This document shows, piece after piece, positions 52,138 through 63,062 of a stretch of 64,000 nt of DNA. The stretch lies in NCBI RefSeq assembly GCF_017351175.1, contig NZ_JAFMPN010000001.1:265582-329581 (forward strand), read 5' to 3'. This DNA is from Desulfovibrio sp. Huiquan2017. GTDB taxonomy: Bacteria > Desulfobacterota > Desulfovibrionia > Desulfovibrionales > Desulfovibrionaceae. The notes under the pieces are model-generated. The model was not told the origin of the DNA. It did no database searches and saw only the letters and a program-made list of their open reading frames with translations. The number at the start of each line of letters is the position of its first letter. The first letter of the stretch is position 1. The position numbers were made by a program, and so were the translations under genes.

Positions 52138-52167
52138 ATTACATTGCCGAAAGCCACAGTATTGCAA
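52138..52167 (-). promoter_or_regulatory. Chemoreceptor gene promoter
   Basis: On the minus strand TTGCAA (52167-52162), an 18-base spacer and TGTAAT (52143-52138), five of six -10 matches, place transcription start near 52131, 13 bases before the ATG. The rest of the 239-base gap to the MIF-like gene shows nothing recognisable. Confidence 0.6.
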
Positions 52168-52357
52168 AAGGCGTGCACAGGAATACTTTCATCATTTCAG
52201 GATATTAATGGTGCAATATCGCGCAAAGCAGCTCTTGCGCGACCAGAATGGCCCGCGCGACGAGGGGCGAAATGGGAGGGGATGAAGCGTCCGGCCACCT
52301 CGCAAGGCGGCGCGACACGGGGCTGGGAGACAAAAAGGGCGGAGGCCGGAGGCGTTG

Positions 52358-52696
52358 CTAGAAAGTCCGTCCGTCCCAACCGAAGAGATGGCGCTCGATG
52401 TTGCCGAAGGCGATGTAGACGCGATTGCCCGGAATGGCCAATTCCCGATTCAGGAAGTCGCACAAACCGGCGGATAATTCCGGGGTACGGTCCTCGGGCA
52501 GGCCGATGGAATCGAGAGTGACGAAAGCCGCCGGATCGGCGGTACCGCCGAAGGAAAGGCGCTTGCCAGGCTCAAGTTCCGCCAAAACGTAGGATTCGGG
52601 TTTGCCGAGAAGCTCGGCGGCCAGGGCCGAAAGCCGCTTGAGGCAGGCGGTCTCGTCGGGAACGCGGACGTTGGTTTCCACTTTGATGAACGGCAT
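52358..52696 (-). CDS. MIF/phenylpyruvate tautomerase-like protein
   Basis: 112 residues. Pro2, which becomes the N-terminal base after Met removal, is present in M-P-F-I-K-V-E-T; the strand V-Y-I-A-F-G-N near residues 93-99 matches the family core. Members are trimeric tautomerases acting on keto-enol acids. It starts nine bases after the PhzF-like gene, so they share a message. The substrate is unknown. Confidence 0.85.
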   Translation of the reverse strand: MPFIKVETNVRVPDETACLKRLSALAAELLGKPESYVLAELEPGKRLSFGGTADPAAFVTLDSIGLPEDRTPELSAGLCDFLNRELAIPGNRVYIAFGNIERHLFGWDGRTF

Positions 52697-52705
52697 GGCC
52701 CCTCC

Positions 52706-53488
52706 CTAGAGGTGGATGGTCCCGGTCATGTAGGTCACGGCGCGGCCCGCGATTTTGACGCGGTCGCCGAGGTATTCGCAGTGCAGCGTACCGCCTCGCC
52801 GGGAGGCTTGGTAGGCCAGAAACCTGGACTTGCCCAGCCGGTCCGCCCAGTATGGGACCAGGGTGCAGTGAGCCGAACCGGTGACCGGATCTTCGGGAAT
52901 GGAATCTCCCGAGACGAATACGCGGGAAACGAAATCATAATCCAGGCCGGGCGCGGTGCAGATGAGGCACAACCCATCCAGGGCCGAAACCTGACGAAAG
53001 TCAGGATCGAGCGCCCGGATTTCGTCCTCGGTTTCGAAGACGGCCAACATGTCCCGGGAGCCCATGTAAAGTTCGGCGGGCCGCGCGCCCAGGGCCGAGG
53101 CCACGCGCTCGGTGACCTGAATCCCGGAGCAGGACCAGGCCGGAAAGTCCATGGAATAGAAGTTGCCCTCGCGGTCCACGAAAAGCCGCCCGCTCTTGGT
53201 CTGGAAGACCACCACAGGATCGATGTAGTTCAGATGGTGAAAGAGGACGTGGGCACTGGCCAGGGTGGCGTGCCCACACAGGTCGATCTCGGCCTCCGGC
53301 GTGAACCAGCGCAACTCGAAGTACTCCCCGTTGCGCACAAAAAAGGCGGTCTCGGGCAGGTTGTTCTCCTGAGCGATGCCCATCATCAGCTCGTCGGACG
53401 GCCACTCGTAGAGCGGGACCACGGCCGCCGGATTGCCGCCGAAGACCTCGTCCGCAAATGCGTCCACCTGATAGAGATCGAGTTCCAT
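52706..53488 (-). CDS. PhzF family isomerase
   Basis: 260-residue enzyme of the diaminopimelate-epimerase-like fold. The opening Q-V-D-A-F-A-D-E-V-F-G-G-N-P-A-A-V and N-N-L-P-E-T-A-F-F-V, with catalytic Glu near residue 46, plus D-P-V-T-G-S-A-H-C near 216-224, are complete. PhzF members isomerise dihydro-aromatic acids and are spread widely outside phenazine clusters; no phenazine genes are here. It precedes the MIF-like gene in one unit. Stop and start spacing suggests an enzyme pair on related enol acids. Confidence 0.9.
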   Translation of the reverse strand: MELDLYQVDAFADEVFGGNPAAVVPLYEWPSDELMMGIAQENNLPETAFFVRNGEYFELRWFTPEAEIDLCGHATLASAHVLFHHLNYIDPVVVFQTKSGRLFVDREGNFYSMDFPAWSCSGIQVTERVASALGARPAELYMGSRDMLAVFETEDEIRALDPDFRQVSALDGLCLICTAPGLDYDFVSRVFVSGDSIPEDPVTGSAHCTLVPYWADRLGKSRFLAYQASRRGGTLHCEYLGDRVKIAGRAVTYMTGTIHL

Positions 53489-53504
53489 GGCGCCCTCGAA
53501 TTAC

Positions 53505-55853
53505 CTAGAAGGTTTGCTTGAACAAATCATCGTCCGAGGCCGAAGTCTCTCCATTGCCGCCATACGAGCCGGAAGCTTCCGTGGGCTCGGAGCCCACCTT
53601 GAACGGCAGGAAGAATTCCTGGGTCGAGGACGGCGTGGCCAGTTTGCCGGTCCGGCCGTCCACCTTGACCATAACGATTCCCGGCGGCTGAGTGAAGTCC
53701 TCATAGGGATAATCGTTTTCCACCTGCTTGCGGTAATCCACCCAGATAGGTGAGGCCGCCCGCGAACCGGTCTCCCACTTGCCCATGGGGGTCAATTCGT
53801 CGAAGCCGACGTACACGCCGGTCAGCAGGTACGGGGCATACCCCATGAACCATGCATCCTGCTCCAGGTTCGAGGTACCGGTCTTGCCCGCCACGGGCCG
53901 TCCCAGCACCCTGGCCCTCCAGCCAGTGCCATTCTGGACCACCTGCTTCATGAGCGTGGCCATGATGTAGGCGGTCTGCGGGCTGAAGGCGTCCACGGCC
54001 TCGGGCTTGGAGGTGTACAGTTCGTCGCCCCAAGCCGACTTTACGGACAGGACCGTGCGCGGCTTGATGTAGGAGCCGCCGCGCGGGAACGTGGTATAGG
54101 CCTCGCAAAGATTCATGGGCGTGACCACGGCGGACCCCAGGGACACGGACAGGTCGGGCGGGAAATCCGATTCCAGCCCCATAGCCCTGGCCCGTTCAAT
54201 GATGGTCCGGATGCCGATCCTCTGGGCGATGCGGATAGTGCACAGGTTCTTGGACTTGACCAAGGCGGTGCGCAACAGGGTCGGGCCCTCGAAGGTGCCC
54301 TCGAAGTTCTGGGGGCGCCACAGCTTGCCCTCGGCATCGTTGGCGTAGACGATGGGCGCGTCCAGGACGATGGAGGCGGCGGTATAGCCATTGTCGATGG
54401 CCGCCGAATAAACGATGGGCTTGAAGGCCGAGCCGGGCTGCCGTCGCGCCTGGGTGGCCCGGTTGAACTGGCTCTTGGCGAAGGAGTAGCCGCCCACCAG
54501 GGCAACGACCTCGCCGGTGTCTGGCTTGATGGAAACCAGAGCGCCCTCCACTTCGGGTTCACGCTCCAGGTCGAGAATCCAGGTGCCGTCCTCGTTCTTC
54601 GGAGCCTGAGCCACGGTCACCCAGACCTCGTCGCCCTTCTTGAGGACCTTGCGGGCGTCGGTCGGATCGGGCACGTCCTCATGGCTCTTCTTGGGGTCGG
54701 GCTTGCGCACCCACCACATGGCCTTGAGCGGAATTTCCCCCTTGAACTTGCCGAAATGCACAAAGGCCCTGTCTCGGACGACCTTGACCACGAAGGCCTT
54801 GAGGAGCTGGTCCTTCTCCATGATATTGTCGGTGGTCTGCGGCCCCTCTTCGAGAATGCGCGGCTCATCGGCCGGGGTGAAATTGCCGATGGGGCCGGTC
54901 CAGCCGCGCCGCTTGGCCGAATCGATAAGCCCGCGCCGAAGGGCCTTTTCGGCCGCCGCCTGATGCTTGAGATCACACGGGGTGGTCACGGTCAGGCCGC
55001 CGTTGTAGACCTCGTCCTCGCCGAACTGGTCCACGAGCCAGCGGCGGACTTCCTCAAGGTAGTACGCGCCCACCCGCCAGGACGGGTCCTCCATGGACTT
55101 GAGTTCAATGGGCTCCACCAGGGCCTCCTGATACTGGTCCTCGCTGATCCAGCCGAGGTTGCGCATCTGGCCCAGGACGTACTCCTGGCGCTGCCGCGCC
55201 AACGGGTAGCTCTGGTAGGGATTGTACCTGGTTGGCGCCTGGGGCAGCCCCGCAAGCATGGCCGCCTCGGCAATGCTCAGGTCCTTGGCGTGTTTGGCGA
55301 AATAGGTTCTGGCCGCGGCCTCCACACCGTAGGAATGCGCGCCCAGGAAGATATGGTTCAGATAGATGGTCAGGATCTCTTCCTTGGTCAGGTAGTTCTC
55401 CAGACGGAAGGCGAGGATGGCTTCCTTGAGCTTGCGCTTGTAGCTGCGCTCGGAAGTCAGCAGCAGCCGCTTGATGATCTGCTGAGTGATGGTCGAGCCG
55501 CCCTGCTTGGTGCGGCCGGCCATGAGGTTGGCCTTGAAGGCGCGGACGATGGCGGTCAGGTCCACGCCGTCGTGCTGATAGAAGGAGGCGTCCTCGGCGG
55601 CCAGGAACGCCTTGGGAATCCATGTGCTCATCTGGTCCAGAGTGACCAGGAACCGCTTCTCCCTGTAGAAATAGCCGAGCACCTTGTCGTCCTGGCCGTA
55701 CACCGTGGTCACCAGGGGCGGCTTGTAGTCCGTGATATTCTTAAAGCCGGGCAGATCGCTGGAGGCCCAGTGGTAGAGCCAGATGGCCCCGCCGATCCCC
55801 GAAAGGGTGCAAACAAGAACGAATATGCCGAATATCTTAAGGAATTTATTCAT
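53505..55853 (-). CDS. mrcA: Penicillin-binding protein 1A (glycosyltransferase plus transpeptidase)
   Basis: 782 residues: N-terminal membrane anchor (about residues 8-28), GT51 domain with E-D-A-S-F-Y-Q-H-D-G and G-G-S-T-I-T-Q-Q, an inserted OB-like region, and a transpeptidase domain with S-x-x-K (G-S-A-F-K-P), S-x-N (S-K-N) and K-T-G-T (G-K-T-G-T-S-N). It builds septal and lateral peptidoglycan in the periplasm. The C-terminal tail is short and Ser/Gly rich. The YkgJ-like gene lies 10 bases upstream. Confidence 0.95.
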   Translation of the reverse strand: MNKFLKIFGIFVLVCTLSGIGGAIWLYHWASSDLPGFKNITDYKPPLVTTVYGQDDKVLGYFYREKRFLVTLDQMSTWIPKAFLAAEDASFYQHDGVDLTAIVRAFKANLMAGRTKQGGSTITQQIIKRLLLTSERSYKRKLKEAILAFRLENYLTKEEILTIYLNHIFLGAHSYGVEAAARTYFAKHAKDLSIAEAAMLAGLPQAPTRYNPYQSYPLARQRQEYVLGQMRNLGWISEDQYQEALVEPIELKSMEDPSWRVGAYYLEEVRRWLVDQFGEDEVYNGGLTVTTPCDLKHQAAAEKALRRGLIDSAKRRGWTGPIGNFTPADEPRILEEGPQTTDNIMEKDQLLKAFVVKVVRDRAFVHFGKFKGEIPLKAMWWVRKPDPKKSHEDVPDPTDARKVLKKGDEVWVTVAQAPKNEDGTWILDLEREPEVEGALVSIKPDTGEVVALVGGYSFAKSQFNRATQARRQPGSAFKPIVYSAAIDNGYTAASIVLDAPIVYANDAEGKLWRPQNFEGTFEGPTLLRTALVKSKNLCTIRIAQRIGIRTIIERARAMGLESDFPPDLSVSLGSAVVTPMNLCEAYTTFPRGGSYIKPRTVLSVKSAWGDELYTSKPEAVDAFSPQTAYIMATLMKQVVQNGTGWRARVLGRPVAGKTGTSNLEQDAWFMGYAPYLLTGVYVGFDELTPMGKWETGSRAASPIWVDYRKQVENDYPYEDFTQPPGIVMVKVDGRTGKLATPSSTQEFFLPFKVGSEPTEASGSYGGNGETSASDDDLFKQTF

Positions 55854-55863
55854 TTTTCATCCA

Positions 55864-56427
55864 TCAGAAGGTTTTCTTGACCGGATTGGCGCCCTTGGTC
55901 GGAGGCAGCCCCCAGACCAGGCGCAACCGGCCGTACAGATCCTTCACGGTCGCCCTGTTGGTGTCAAGGATATCGAGTATCCGCGTCAGAGTGCCCCCTT
56001 CCCGCCGGGCAAGGCAGGTGGGAGCGTCAAAATGCGTAACCGTTCGCCCGGACATCCAGAAGGGAAACAAGCGGCAGTAATAGGGACGCGCTTCCTGCGG
56101 GATCTCGCAGCCCAGCGGCCCGAGGAAGCGGCACGCCCCCATGGAATCCACGGCCAGCCGAAAATGCTCCTTGCCCTCGGGGAAGAGTTGCCGGACCAAG
56201 GCTTCCTCGCCGGGGAAAAGGCGGCAGGCGTAGTCAATGAAGGCCTTGGAGTTGGGCGAAACCACGAACCCTCCGGTGTACGGCACCAACTCCTGAATGC
56301 GTTCCTTCTCGATTTGGGACAGGGGAAAGCAGAACTCCTCCTGGCCCGAGGAGATACGGCAGCAGGTCGGCCCCTGGAAGGAGCAACGCCTGCAAACGTC
56401 CGCGTCGTCGGTCCGGGACGATGTCAT
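55864..56427 (-). CDS. YkgJ-type cysteine-cluster protein
   Basis: 187 residues with cysteines C-R-R-C and C-C near residues 12-23, and further cysteines in Y-A-C, G-A-C-R, G-C-E, Y-Y-C-R and T-C-L. This set is typical of the YkgJ/UPF0153 group, thought to bind zinc or an Fe-S cluster. The ATG at 56427 overlaps the kdsD stop (ATGA), so it is translationally coupled to kdsD; the open frame runs further upstream but not as a gene. Function unknown. Confidence 0.82.
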   Translation of the reverse strand: MTSSRTDDADVCRRCSFQGPTCCRISSGQEEFCFPLSQIEKERIQELVPYTGGFVVSPNSKAFIDYACRLFPGEEALVRQLFPEGKEHFRLAVDSMGACRFLGPLGCEIPQEARPYYCRLFPFWMSGRTVTHFDAPTCLARREGGTLTRILDILDTNRATVKDLYGRLRLVWGLPPTKGANPVKKTF

Positions 56428-57440
56428 CGGCCAGTTCCCCCGCCGTTGTCGCCCGCGAATGTCAGTTCGCCCTTGCCGAGCAGGTCGTGGAGGTGAATCA
56501 TGCCAGCCAGCCGCCCGTCGTCGCGGACCACGGGCAAAACGGTGATCTGGTTGCGCTCCATGAGATCGAGGACCCGGGCGGAGGATTCCCCGGTCAAGGC
56601 CCGCCGGGGCGACACGGTCATGACCTCGCCCACGGGCCGCTCCATGCGGAGCCCGTCGGCGCAGACCATGCGACGCACGTCGCCGTCGGTCAACACGCCC
56701 TTGAGAAAATTGGCCTCGTCCACCACGGCCACCAAGCCAAGCCCCCCGTCGTTCAGGGTGGCCAGAGCCGCTCTCAGGAGGGCCGCTTCCCGAACCACTG
56801 GCAGACCGTCGGTGTGCATGAGCTGATCCACGCAGGCGGCCAGCCGTTGGCCCAGCGAACCGCCGGGATGAAAACGCTTGAAATCGTCCTGGCCGAAGGA
56901 TTTCCACTCCATGAGGCAAACAGCCAGGGCGTCGCCCACGGCCAGTTGCGCGGTGGTCGAGGATGTCGGAGCGAGCCCCATGGGACAGGCTTCACGGGGC
57001 ACGCGGACCTTGATGTGGATATCCGCGAGCTCCGCCATGGGCGAAGCGGGATTGGAAGTCATGGCGATGACCGTGGCCCCCAGGGACTTCAACGTGGGCA
57101 GGATGGCGTTGACCTCATCCGTGGCTCCGGAGTTGGACAGGGCCAGAACGACGTCCTCGTCGCGAATCATGCCCAAGTCGCCATGGGCCCCCTCCACCGG
57201 ATGAAGAAAGAAGGACGGTGTGCCCGTGGAGGACAGGGTAGCCGCGATCTTGCGGCCCACCAACCCGGACTTGCCCAAGCCGGTGATGACCACGCGGCCC
57301 GTGCATCGCGCCATGGCGGTCAGGGCCTCGACGAAGGGGCCGTCCAGTTGGTCGTGTACGGCCTTGAGTCCCTCGGCCTCGATATCCAGGACCTCGCGGG
57401 CCAAGGCCAGCCAATCCGTGCGCTCAGAGGTGCATGCCAT
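56424..57440 (-). CDS. kdsD: Arabinose-5-phosphate isomerase (KdsD/KpsF/GutQ)
   Basis: 338 residues: a SIS sugar-isomerase domain (G-L-G-K-S-G-L-V-G-R-K-I-A near residue 55 and S-N-S-G-A-T-D-E), then two CBS repeats from about 210, the last with A-G-M-I-H-L-H-D-L-L. It makes arabinose-5-phosphate for 3-deoxy-D-manno-octulosonate (Kdo), the inner sugar of lipopolysaccharide. Length and layout are standard. Coupled by ATGA to the YkgJ-type gene. Confidence 0.92.
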   Translation of the reverse strand: MACTSERTDWLALAREVLDIEAEGLKAVHDQLDGPFVEALTAMARCTGRVVITGLGKSGLVGRKIAATLSSTGTPSFFLHPVEGAHGDLGMIRDEDVVLALSNSGATDEVNAILPTLKSLGATVIAMTSNPASPMAELADIHIKVRVPREACPMGLAPTSSTTAQLAVGDALAVCLMEWKSFGQDDFKRFHPGGSLGQRLAACVDQLMHTDGLPVVREAALLRAALATLNDGGLGLVAVVDEANFLKGVLTDGDVRRMVCADGLRMERPVGEVMTVSPRRALTGESSARVLDLMERNQITVLPVVRDDGRLAGMIHLHDLLGKGELTFAGDNGGGTGR

Positions 57441-57466
57441 GTGTTGTTCTCCCGTATATGAACCGG

Positions 57467-57490
57467 CGGGGGACGAAAAAACGTCCCCTG
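57467..57490. other. A-rich-loop hairpin between kdsD and purF
   Basis: CGGGGGACG (57467-57475) and CGTCCCCTG (57482-57490) form a nine-bp stem (one G-U pair) over a loop of six A's. It follows purF on the minus strand without a T tract. A second inverted repeat, GCCCGGC/GCCGGGC at 57519-57548, is nearer the purF stop. Either may stabilise the purF mRNA end. Confidence 0.45.
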
Positions 57491-57564
57491 CCCGGCGGAC
57501 GGTCCTCGCGCCGCCCTTGCCCGGCCTGTGTCCGCATGGACGCCGGGCGTTGGTGATTCGCGGC

Positions 57565-58977
57565 CTAGCAGAATTCCTTGATGATCCCCGGGGAGGCCTC
57601 CAGGCAGTCTTTGCCCATGTGGTCGTTCAGGGGAATCGGATAGTTGCCGTCGAAACAGGCCAGACACCACTCGTCCTGGGTGACGGAGTCGAGCAGGCCG
57701 GGGATAGTCAGGAAGTGCAGGGAGTCGATGTCCATGAACCGGGCGATGTTCTCCACCGAATGGTTGGCCGCGATGAGCTCACCCTTGGAGGAGAAGTCGA
57801 TGCCGTAGAAGCAGGGGAACTTGATGGGCGGGCAGCTGACGCGCAGATGAATCTCCCGCGCGCCCAGTTCTCGCAGTTTCTTCACCCGGGCGCGGATGGT
57901 CGTGCCGCGCACGATGGAATCCTCAATGATGATGATCCGCTTGCCCTGAATCATGGACTTGACCGGGTTGAGCTTCACCCGGACCGAAAAGTCGCGCATG
58001 TCCTGGGAGGGCTGGATGAAGGTCCGGCCCACGTAGTGGTTGCGGATCATGGCCAGCTCCAGCGGCAGGCCGGACTCCTGGGAATACCCCACAGCCGCGT
58101 AGTTGCCCGAATCCGGGAACGGCATGACCATGTCGGCGTCCACCGGGGCTTCCTTGGCCAGCATGACACCCATGGCCTTACGTCGCTCATAGACGACATC
58201 GCCGAAGACGTGCGAGTCGGGCCGGGCGAAGTAGATCAGCTCGAAGATGCACTTGCTGCATCGCCTCGGCTCGGCGAAGCGGTGGGAGGTCAGCTTGTTG
58301 TTGTGGACCACGACCATCTCGCCCGGTTCGAGCGGACGCAGGTAGTCGGCCTCGACCAGGTCGAAGGCGCAGGTCTCGGAGGCGAAGACGTAATTGCCCC
58401 CCACTCGGCCGAGCGCCAGGGGCCGGAACCCGTTGGGATCCTTGACCGCGATCATCTTGTCGTTGGCCAGGATGAGCATGGAGTAAGCGCCGCGCACCTT
58501 GTTGCAGGCCTTGCCCACGGCCTCCTCAAGGGTCTCGGATTCGTGCAGGTACTTGATGATCAGGTGGGCGAAAACCTCGGTGTCCATGGTGGTCTGGAAG
58601 ATGGAACCGTGGGCCTCAAGCTCGGTGCGCAATTCGTAGGTGTTGACCAGGTTGCCGTTGTGGGCCACGGCCAGGCGCAGGTCGCCGTGGCGGATCAAAA
58701 ACGGCTGGGCGTTGCGGATGAGCGACGCACCCGTGGTGGAATAGCGGATGTGGCCTATGGCGATGGAGCCCTTGAGTTCCTTGCTCAGATGGCGTTCGTT
58801 GAACACGTCGGCCACCAGGCCCATGCCCTTCTGTTCACGAATCTTCTCGCCATCCCAGGTAACGATGCCCGCGGACTCCTGCCCGCGGTGCTGCAACGCG
58901 TACAGACCGAAATAGGTCATACGCGCCGCTTCCTTGTTCCCGTAGATGCCGAAAAGACCGCAATACTCTTTTTTCAT
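57565..58977 (-). CDS. purF: Amidophosphoribosyltransferase
   Basis: 470 residues, first step of purine synthesis. A short propeptide (M-K-K-E-Y) precedes the catalytic Cys6 of C-G-L-F-G-I. Cysteines later in the chain (C-S-K-C near 239-242, and in C-L-A-C near 440) fit the Fe-S-containing B. subtilis type. The PRPP loop I-E-D-S-I-V-R-G-T-T is intact. It follows carB by 28 bases and is probably in the same transcript. Confidence 0.95.
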   Translation of the reverse strand: MKKEYCGLFGIYGNKEAARMTYFGLYALQHRGQESAGIVTWDGEKIREQKGMGLVADVFNERHLSKELKGSIAIGHIRYSTTGASLIRNAQPFLIRHGDLRLAVAHNGNLVNTYELRTELEAHGSIFQTTMDTEVFAHLIIKYLHESETLEEAVGKACNKVRGAYSMLILANDKMIAVKDPNGFRPLALGRVGGNYVFASETCAFDLVEADYLRPLEPGEMVVVHNNKLTSHRFAEPRRCSKCIFELIYFARPDSHVFGDVVYERRKAMGVMLAKEAPVDADMVMPFPDSGNYAAVGYSQESGLPLELAMIRNHYVGRTFIQPSQDMRDFSVRVKLNPVKSMIQGKRIIIIEDSIVRGTTIRARVKKLRELGAREIHLRVSCPPIKFPCFYGIDFSSKGELIAANHSVENIARFMDIDSLHFLTIPGLLDSVTQDEWCLACFDGNYPIPLNDHMGKDCLEASPGIIKEFC

Positions 58978-59005
58978 GAAGAATCTCTCGCTGTCCGGCC
59001 TTTAT

Positions 59006-62239
<3,234 letters not shown>

Positions 62240-62344
62240 TCTGCTCGAAGTAGTTGAAGTTACGGCGGTATTCGGAAGAGGTGTAAACAGTCCCCTCCCC
62301 CGCCCGGCTCGGCACCGCCGCCGCCCGCCGGACAAGCAATCTTT

Positions 62345-62350
62345 ATTATA
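62345..62350 (-). promoter_or_regulatory. carB -10 element
   Basis: TATAAT on the minus strand (62350-62345), a perfect -10; the best -35 is TTGCGT with a 15-base spacer, which is short. This would give a roughly 99-base leader before carB. I see no pyrimidine-attenuator structure in it. Confidence 0.45.
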
Positions 62351-62547
62351 AGGTTATCCCCCGAAACGCAACGGTTAAGTACCGCCGAGCCCGGAAGGAT
62401 GCTGGGGGAAGGAGGAGAGAATACGACGCCCCGGCGCAATCACCCGATTCCCGGGCCGCATCCTCCGGGACCGGCCTCACCGCTTTCCCGGATCAAGAAC
62501 ATCCCAGCCTGATCGCCTGGGAACAGTCGAAAGACCGCAAATTCCCA

Positions 62548-62580
62548 TTGACAGGGGTTGTATTGATACTTACTCTCAAC
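62548..62580 (+). promoter_or_regulatory. feoA promoter with Fur-like operator
   Basis: TTGACA (62548-62553) is a perfect -35, with TACTCT 17 bases on as -10. Overlapping it, ATTGATACTTACTCTCAAC (62562-62580) has 12 of 19 symmetric positions, matching the ATTGATAATGATTATCAAT form of a Fur box. Iron-responsive repression is therefore plausible. Confidence 0.55.
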
Positions 62581-62611
62581 CTCAACGCAAGCTTTGAGGG
62601 AAAATCCAGCG

Positions 62612-62893
62612 ATGCAAAAGCCTTTGACAGAGTTTCCGACTGGTGCGGTAGTACGTATTTCTGGTATAGACGGAGGCAGAAATGCGCGGGCGCGAATGCT
62701 CGCCATGGGCATGACGCCCGGCTGCCCGGTGACCGTCCTGGCGGGCGGCTCCAAGGGGTGCCGTGTGCGAGTGCGCGGCTCGGACGTGGTCTTGTGCTGC
62801 GGCCTGGCCGGGAAAATCCTGGCCGTGCCCGACGAGTCCGACGAAGGTCCCCGCTGCGCCTGCTGCCCGTCCCCACGCGCCCGGGCGATCTAG
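62612..62893 (+). CDS. feoA: FeoA-like SH3-fold protein
   Basis: 93 residues. G-A-V-V-R-I-S-G-I ... M-L-A-M-G-M-T-P-G is the FeoA beta-barrel pattern. The C terminus carries C-A-C-C-P, extra cysteines not usual in FeoA. FeoA is a small cytosolic partner of the ferrous-iron transporter FeoB, but feoB is not in this window. The ATG at 62612 follows GAGGGAAAA; an upstream TTG at 62594 is possible. A putative Fur site lies 32 bases before the start. Confidence 0.82.
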   Translation: MQKPLTEFPTGAVVRISGIDGGRNARARMLAMGMTPGCPVTVLAGGSKGCRVRVRGSDVVLCCGLAGKILAVPDESDEGPRCACCPSPRARAI

Positions 62894-63062
62894 CCGCCCT
62901 CCCCCGACGTCTTTCAGGCCGCCCGCCAGGGCGGCCTTTTCTTTGCCCACGCATCCCGACGCCGCGATGCGCACCGCTTCCCGGATGCGCACTAATGTGA
63001 ATTATACTTGTCCGGGTCCTGAAAGCGATGCTAACCTTTGGAGCAAAAGTAAGGGAGGTTCC

